From positions 1 to 38,295 of the forward strand of contig JAJYNP010000183.1 of the NCBI GenBank assembly GCA_021786265.1: 38,295 bases of DNA. Direction: 5' to 3'. Shown here piece after piece: positions 33,321 through 38,295 of this stretch. Position numbers and translations under genes: made by a program. The notes under the pieces are model-generated. The model saw nothing but the letters and a program-made list of their open reading frames with translations. It was not told the origin of the DNA and did no database searches. Numbering within the stretch: position 1 is the stretch's first letter; every line of letters begins with the position of its first letter. The stretch comes from Chloroflexota bacterium. Lineage in GTDB: Bacteria > Chloroflexota > Limnocylindria > Limnocylindrales > CSP1-4.

Positions 33321-34668
33321 GCCCCCGGTGGTCGGCCGACGTCGGGAACGTCGTCGCCGTCGCCCGTCGCGAGTTCGTCACCCGCACGGGGACCCGCGGG
33401 TTCATCATCTCGACCCTGTTTCTGGTCCTGGCGGCCGTCGCGATGGGGCTCGCCCCGGTGGTGATCGGGTACATCGACCGCAACACCACCCAGACCGTGG
33501 CGGTATACGTCGGCGCGCCCGACCTGCGTGGCGACCCGGTCGACACGCTCGACGCCCTGCTCAACGCCCCGTCGGGCGCGGCGCCCACGGGCGGCTCGAC
33601 GGCAGAGGGTGGCAAGAAGGACTTCACCGTCGAGCGCACGACCGACCTGGAGGCCGGCCGGCAGGGTGTCCTCGACGGGAAGCTGAACGTGCTGGTCGAC
33701 ATCGAGCGCGATTCGGTCGGGCAGCCGGTCTTCACCGTCTATGCGAACGACCCCGGCAGCAGCCGCACGGCGGCCCTGATCCGCCAGGCCGCCGCGTCGA
33801 TCGCGATCGCCGACCGGCTGGGGCAGGCGGGGCTGTCGACGGCCCAGCAATCGCAGCTCTTCGCGCCGCCCGAGGTGACGATCCGCTCGCCCGATCCGAC
33901 GAAGCCGGCGTCGGGCTCCGGCGCGATGACCGAGGAGATCAGCAGCTTCGCGGTCACCTTCGGCCTGGCATGTTCCTGTTTCTGGCGGTGATCATCTACG
34001 GCACCTGGGTGGCGATGAGCGTCGTCGAGGAGAAGAGCAACCGGGTCATGGAGATCATCCTGGCGGCCGCGTCGCCGTTCCAGCTCCTCGCCGGCAAGGT
34101 CCTGGGGGTCGGCGCCGCGGCGCTGCTGCAGTACGTCGCCGTGCTCGCGGCGGCTCTCGTGGCGCTATTGCTCGAGGGCCAGATCGCCTCGATGGTGCTC
34201 GGAAACGCCGGAGGCTTCAGCCTGCCGCAGGGGCTCACGCCGGCGATCCTGCTCGTCTTCTCGGTCTACTTCGTGCTGGGCTTCCTGCTCTACGCCGTGC
34301 TGTTCGCGGCGGCCGGATCGCTCGTGAGCCGCCAGGAGGACGTGAGCCAGGTGATCACACCGATGACGCTCGTCTCGACGGCCGGGTACCTGATCGGGCT
34401 GTATGCGTCGATCGGGATCGTTGACGCGAGCGCGCCCTGGGTCGTGGTCCTCTCGTGGGTCCCGTTCCTCTCGCCGTACATGATGCTGGGGCGCCTGGGC
34501 GCCGGCAAGGCCGGACCGATCGAGCTGGTCGGGACGATCGCGCTCCTCGCGGTCACCATCGTGATCGCCGTCTGGGTCGCCGCCCGCATCTACAGCGCCG
34601 GCGTGCTGATGTACGGGCAGCGTCCGGGGCTCCGCCGGATGTGGAAGGCGATCCGCGAGGCGCGGTGA
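33317..34668 (+). pseudogene. ABC-2 type permease, NatB-like, with one-base frameshift
   Basis: The first part (33317-33991) encodes an N-terminal membrane segment (about residues 28-50) and a large extracytoplasmic domain (VAVYVGAPDLRG ... GAMTEEISSFAVTFGL). At about 33967 the sequence reads CTGGCATG where CTGGGCATG would keep the frame. After that base the family sequence continues in a second frame to 34668: GMFLFLAVIIYGTWVAMSVVEEKSNRVMEIILAA, with five further membrane segments. So one G seems missing. If real, the permease is truncated to 224 residues and inactive; if a sequencing error, the gene is an intact permease of about 450 residues. It is coupled to the ATPase gene and ends convergently with nrdJ. 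Confidence 0.85.
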
Positions 34669-34698
34669 CCCCGATCGCTCGCCCGCCGTCGCGGCTGT

Positions 34699-34739
34699 GT
34701 GCCCGCCGAGTGTCACCTATCCTGGCACTCGGCGGGCAC
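34699..34739. terminator. Bidirectional terminator hairpin between permease and nrdJ
   Basis: GTGCCCGCCGAGTG (34699-34712) pairs perfectly with CACTCGGCGGGCAC (34726-34739), and TCA/TGG extends the stem inward with one wobble, leaving a seven-base loop CCTATCC. It sits exactly between the convergent stops at 34668 and 34752. It is the strongest hairpin in the window and should act on both strands. Confidence 0.75.
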
Positions 34740-34751
34740 CTCCGACTGACC

Positions 34752-37700
34752 TCAGCTGCACCCGCTCGTGCTGCCGCAGTTCAGGCACTTGTAGCAGCTG
34801 CCGTTGCGGACCATGATCGAGCCGCAGTCGGCGCAGCTGGGGGCGTCCGCCTGGGCCTGGAACGCGACCTTCTGGGAGCGGCCCAGCTGGATGCCGATCG
34901 ACCTGGCGGCGCCGTTGGATGGCGATCCGTGGCCGTTCGAGCTGGCGGGCGGGGCCGGCGATCCGGATGCCCTGGGGGCATCGGACGACCCCTGGGCCGG
35001 ACCGGCCGCCTTCGGGGTCGTGTCGGGCGCATGCTCGCCCGTCCCGGCTGGGGCAGCGGCAGAGACGGTCGCGTCCACCGGGCCCGGTGCGCTGGCGGCA
35101 GGCGCAGTCGATTCGGCAGAGCCGGTCGAGGCATCCGCCAGGGCGGAGGCAGGAGGGGTGACGCTGGCGGCAGGGGAGCCCCCGGGCAGACCCGCCGTGC
35201 CGCTGACGGCCGCTGCGATCCCCGTGGAGACGGCGGACTCGTCTGCTTCGTCCTCGCCCGAGCGGTCCAGGATGCCCAGCGCCTCGCGATCCTCCTTCGG
35301 CAGGAAGCGCGACCCGAGCCAGCGGAAGATGTAGTCCACGATCGACTTGGCGATCGGGATCTCCGGGTTGCCGGTGAACCCGCTCGGCTCGAAGCGGACG
35401 TGGGCAAACTTGTTGACCAGGTCCCGGAGCGGCACGCCGTACTGCAGCGCGACGCTGACCGAGATCGCCATGGAGTCCATCAGTCCGGCGACCGTGGAGC
35501 CTTCCTTGGCCATCCGGACGAACATCTCGCCGGGCTGGCCGTCGGGGTAGCAGCCCACCGTGATGTAGCCCTCGTGGCCGGCGATCTCGAACTTGTGCGT
35601 GACCGACTGGCGTTCCGACGGAAGCCGCCGCCGATGCGGCTTCTTCGCCTCGACCTGCGCCGACGCGAGGGAGCGCTCGAGCGCGGCGACCCGCGCGGTC
35701 AGTTCGGCGGTGGCTGCGGCGATCGCCTGCTCGGCCGCGACCTCGACCGCGGCGTCGGCGTCCTTCTTCCTCCCGGTGCTGAGGGGCTGGGAGCGCTTCG
35801 AGTTGTCGCGGTAGATCGCGATTGCCTTGAGTCCGAGCCGCCAGCCCTCCAGGTAGACCTGCTCGATGTCCGCCGGCGTGGCCGCCTCGGGCATGTTCAC
35901 GGTCTTGCTGATCGCACCTGAGAGGAACGGCTGGACGGCGGCCATCATCCGGACATGGCCCATATAGTGAATGGACCGCTCGCCGTTGACCGGTTTGAAC
36001 GCACAGTCGAAGACCGCCAGGTGCTCCGGCTTCAGGCCCGGGGCGCCCTCGATGGTCTCGTGCTCGTTGATGTAGCGGACGATCTCCTCGACCTGCCGCG
36101 AGTCGTACCCGAGCTGCCGGAGCGCGCCCGGGACGGTCTGGTTGACGATCTTGAGGAAGCCTTCGCCGACCAGCTTCTTGTACTTGATCAGCGCGATGTC
36201 CGGCTCGATGCCGGTGGTGTCGCAGTCCATCATGAACGCTATGGTTCCGGTTGGAGCGAGCAAACTTGTCTGCGCGTTTCGATAGCCGAATTGTTCGCCG
36301 AGCGCGAGCGTTTCGTCCCACAGATTGCGCGCCGGGGCGAGGACATCCGCCGGAACGCCCTCGTCGGGGATGTGCTGGGCCGCATCTCGATGCTTGCGGA
36401 TCACCCGCAGGAACGGCTCGCGGTTCTTCTCGTACTCGACGAACGGGCCGCCATGGTCTCGCGCGATGACCGCGGATTGGCGGTACGCCTCGGCGGTCAT
36501 GATCGACGTCAGGGCCGCCGCGAACGCCTGACCATCCGGCGAGTCGTACGCGAGGCCGCGGCTCATGAGGAGCGCACCGAGGTTCGCATATCCGAGCCCG
36601 AGCGGTCGGAAGCGATGCGAGTTCTCCTCGATCCTGGGGGTCGGATAGCTCGCGTAGTCGACCAGGATTTCCTGCGCGGTGATCGTCAGCCGGCAGGCGT
36701 AGCGGTAGGCTTCGACGTCGAATTCGCCATCCTCGCGCACGAACTTCATGAGGTTGAGCGAGGCGAGATTACATGAAGTGTCATTTATGAACGAGAACTC
36801 GGAGCAGTTGTGAACCAATAGACCATTCGCGACAAAATGGCTCGTGGCCTGCTCGGTCAGGTCGAACACAAATTCGGTGCCGACCGGTCTGATCGAAGCC
36901 ACCTGGTCGCACATTTCCTCGCGGTACATGCCAACCGTGGCATTCAGGTGGGCGAGTGCCGCCGCCTTCGGGCTCTCCGGCAGGAACCCGATCTCGCGCT
37001 CGAAGATGGCCCGCGACGACCGGGTGATGCGCAGTGAGTGCACCTCCCGGACGGGATACGACTTCATGCCGCCCCTGCCATCCGGCAGCAGCGCGGAAAG
37101 CGTGCGTCCGCCACGCCGGTTCTCGTAGAGCTTCGCCTTGATGCCGAACGCGAGGAGCATCCGCTGGACCTGGACGAGCAACTCCAGTGATGTGGAGTCG
37201 AGCCCGACATACGTCGCCGTGTTCTTGACGACCGTGCCGTCCGCGGTGAAAAGTCCTCGCAGCACGGAGGCCATCGACCCCCGGTCCAGCTCGTAGACGG
37301 CGGGCTTGAAGCGCTTGAGCGACGATCCCTCGTCGAGCACGGCGTACTGCATGAACTGCTCGGCGACGGGCCGGGACGCGAACGCGAGCCGCGAGTCCGT
37401 GGCCGTCATCGAGACGTGGACGTCGTCGTTTCGTCCGATCGATCCGACCGCCTTGCGCAGGTGCTTCTGCTCGTTGATCTCGGCAGCCACGGCCTCGAGG
37501 ACCGGCGCCTCGTTCGCGTGCATCGTCAGGACGACCATCGGTTGGTCATGCGGTCCGACCCAGGTCAGGCAACCGTCGCCCACGGCCAGGCCGATCGCCG
37601 CCGCCAGCATCGGGCTCACCATCGTGCGGCCGAAGCCAGGACCCTCGAGGTGGATCCGATCATCGGTGGTCAGATCCTTCACCGCGACATCGCCGCGTGT

Positions 37701-38295
37701 GGTCGCCACCTTGTGGTCCGCCGTGATCCGTACGCGGTAGCCGGCACGGGTCTTCAACTCGAAGACCGGCTTCTGACCCGTGGGGAAGATGTTCGCGACG
37801 ACATGCGGCTGTCCATCGGCTCCGATGATCCGCGCGGTCTGCCCGACGAGCGATTCGATCGTCTGCCAGCCCTCGTCCGTCGCGACGAGCGTATCGCCGG
37901 TGACGCACGGATTCGTCGCGACCTGACGCGCCGAATTCGAGACGGGATTCCAGTCGTTGATGGTGGTGTCGTACTGCATGCCGGGGTCTCCGCAGACCCA
38001 GGCCGCGTCCGCGATCTGATGCAGGATGTCGCGTGCCCGGTACGTGTCGGCCGGCTCGCCGGTGGTCACGAAATGCGTGGTCCACTCGCCGTCCTGCTCG
38101 ACCGCGCGCATGAACTCGTCGGTGACGCGCACGGAATGGTTGGCGTTCTGAAAGAAGACCGAGCCGTACGCCTCGCCGGTGAACGAGGGGTCGTAGCCGG
38201 CCTCGATCAGCGCCCAGGCCTTCTTCTCCTCGAGCATCTTGCAGTTGATGAACTCGAGGATGTCGGGGTGGTCGGCGTCCAGGATCACCATCTTG
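34752..38295 (-). CDS. nrdJ: B12-dependent (class II) ribonucleotide reductase with intein, 5' partial
   Basis: The gene enters from the right edge and ends at 34752; its N-terminus is outside the window. The mature protein makes deoxynucleotides using adenosylcobalamin to form a thiyl radical. The catalytic motif NPCSE is split by the intein, with NP before it and CSE after it. Further blocks are NLASLNLMKF, GLGYANLGALLMSRG, LLAPTGTIAFMMDCDTTGIEPD and NMPEAATPADIEQVYLEGWRLGLKAIAIYRDNSKRSQPL. A TSCPD domain follows (GYITVGCYPDGQPGEMFVRM ... NPEIPIAKSIVDYIFRWLG), then an Ala/Pro/Ser linker and a C-terminal zinc-ribbon-like Cys cluster (CADCGS ... CYKCLNCGSTSGC) that is probably redox-active. 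Without splicing the enzyme would be inactive. Most codons end in G or C, except short tracts beside the intein and at 36240-36296. Confidence 0.95.
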   Translation of the reverse strand, partial: KMVILDADHPDILEFINCKMLEEKKAWALIEAGYDPSFTGEAYGSVFFQNANHSVRVTDEFMRAVEQDGEWTTHFVTTGEPADTYRARDILHQIADAAWVCGDPGMQYDTTINDWNPVSNSARQVATNPCVTGDTLVATDEGWQTIESLVGQTARIIGADGQPHVVANIFPTGQKPVFELKTRAGYRVRITADHKVATTRGDVAVKDLTTDDRIHLEGPGFGRTMVSPMLAAAIGLAVGDGCLTWVGPHDQPMVVLTMHANEAPVLEAVAAEINEQKHLRKAVGSIGRNDDVHVSMTATDSRLAFASRPVAEQFMQYAVLDEGSSLKRFKPAVYELDRGSMASVLRGLFTADGTVVKNTATYVGLDSTSLELLVQVQRMLLAFGIKAKLYENRRGGRTLSALLPDGRGGMKSYPVREVHSLRITRSSRAIFEREIGFLPESPKAAALAHLNATVGMYREEMCDQVASIRPVGTEFVFDLTEQATSHFVANGLLVHNCSEFSFINDTSCNLASLNLMKFVREDGEFDVEAYRYACRLTITAQEILVDYASYPTPRIEENSHRFRPLGLGYANLGALLMSRGLAYDSPDGQAFAAALTSIMTAEAYRQSAVIARDHGGPFVEYEKNREPFLRVIRKHRDAAQHIPDEGVPADVLAPARNLWDETLALGEQFGYRNAQTSLLAPTGTIAFMMDCDTTGIEPDIALIKYKKLVGEGFLKIVNQTVPGALRQLGYDSRQVEEIVRYINEHETIEGAPGLKPEHLAVFDCAFKPVNGERSIHYMGHVRMMAAVQPFLSGAISKTVNMPEAATPADIEQVYLEGWRLGLKAIAIYRDNSKRSQPLSTGRKKDADAAVEVAAEQAIAAATAELTARVAALERSLASAQVEAKKPHRRRLPSERQSVTHKFEIAGHEGYITVGCYPDGQPGEMFVRMAKEGSTVAGLMDSMAISVSVALQYGVPLRDLVNKFAHVRFEPSGFTGNPEIPIAKSIVDYIFRWLGSRFLPKEDREALGILDRSGEDEADESAVSTGIAAAVSGTAGLPGGSPAASVTPPASALADASTGSAESTAPAASAPGPVDATVSAAAPAGTGEHAPDTTPKAAGPAQGSSDAPRASGSPAPPASSNGHGSPSNGAARSIGIQLGRSQKVAFQAQADAPSCADCGSIMVRNGSCYKCLNCGSTSGCS
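36807..37907 (-). other. Intein with LAGLIDADG homing endonuclease, inserted in nrdJ
   Basis: The 367-residue intein starts with C1 in CVTGDTLVATDEGW and ends HFVANGLLVHN (penultimate His, terminal Asn), followed by the extein Cys. Block B is RITADHKVAT with the conserved Thr/His. The homing endonuclease blocks are AAAIGLAVGDG (intein residues about 102-112) and VLRGLFTADG (about 215-224), each with its acidic residue (D111, D223), so the endonuclease may be active. Block F/G is SIRPVGTEFVFDLTEQATSHFVANG. All class 1 splicing residues are present, so it should splice itself out. The +1 residue is the catalytic cysteine of the reductase. Confidence 0.95.

Overview
This is a high-GC bacterial chromosome segment with about 28 genes, dense packing and many four-base start/stop overlaps. 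Several traits suggest a member of Chloroflexota, possibly of the Limnocylindria type: very high GC with strongly GC-ending codons, an intein-containing B12-dependent (class II) ribonucleotide reductase, a PAC2-family protein, many Ala/Ser/Pro-rich lipoproteins, frequent GTG/TTG starts, and no outer-membrane genes. A high-GC actinobacterium cannot be excluded. No rRNA, tRNA, CRISPR array or transposase gene was seen.

Layout. 1-2.4 kb: the N-terminus of a small conserved protein, a membrane-anchored DsbA-like oxidoreductase, and an NlpC/P60-SH3 cell-wall hydrolase. 2.4-5 kb: a damaged amidohydrolase and an unusual protein fusing a GIY-YIG-like domain to GreA. 5-10.8 kb: PPK2, a CAP-domain exported protein, an SppA-like S49 protease, an AI-2E family permease and an FGGY sugar kinase. 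10.8-12.3 kb: a 1486-bp insertion with terminal inverted repeats and an exact 8-bp target duplication, which carries an AbrB/MazE-like gene overlapping an uncharacterised 256-codon gene but no transposase. 12.4-18.9 kb: msrA, a two-component system, a small secreted protein divergent from it, and two overlapping lipoprotein genes (a beta-propeller and a dimethylformamidase-beta-like protein). 18.9-24.1 kb: a NifX-like protein and a heme operon (ferrochelatase, a radical SAM/SPASM protein, HemY-type oxidase), with an unknown gene upstream. 24.4-27.3 kb: a TPM-domain membrane protein and PspA. 27.3-34.7 kb: a cupredoxin lipoprotein, a broken DUF1684 gene, a multi-parvulin foldase, a PAC2 protein, a small secreted repeat protein and a NatA/NatB-type ABC exporter whose permease is frameshifted. 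34.75 kb to the end: nrdJ, with a 367-residue LAGLIDADG intein placed immediately before its catalytic cysteine.

How the genes fit together. Much of the window concerns the cell envelope and its stress responses: foldases, thiol oxidation, cell-wall hydrolysis, TPM/PspA, the SppA-like protease, a sensor kinase and many exported proteins. The heme operon would supply heme, and its radical SAM member may replace a decarboxylation step; that is inference. The most novel-looking item is the transposon-like cassette at 10804-12289. It ends the FGGY kinase early and has a near-consensus promoter whose spacer contains an inverted repeat, with a predicted leaderless start, as expected of an autoregulated toxin-antitoxin-like module. 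Three genes (amidohydrolase, DUF1684, ABC permease) carry frameshifts or internal losses that may be real decay or assembly errors.
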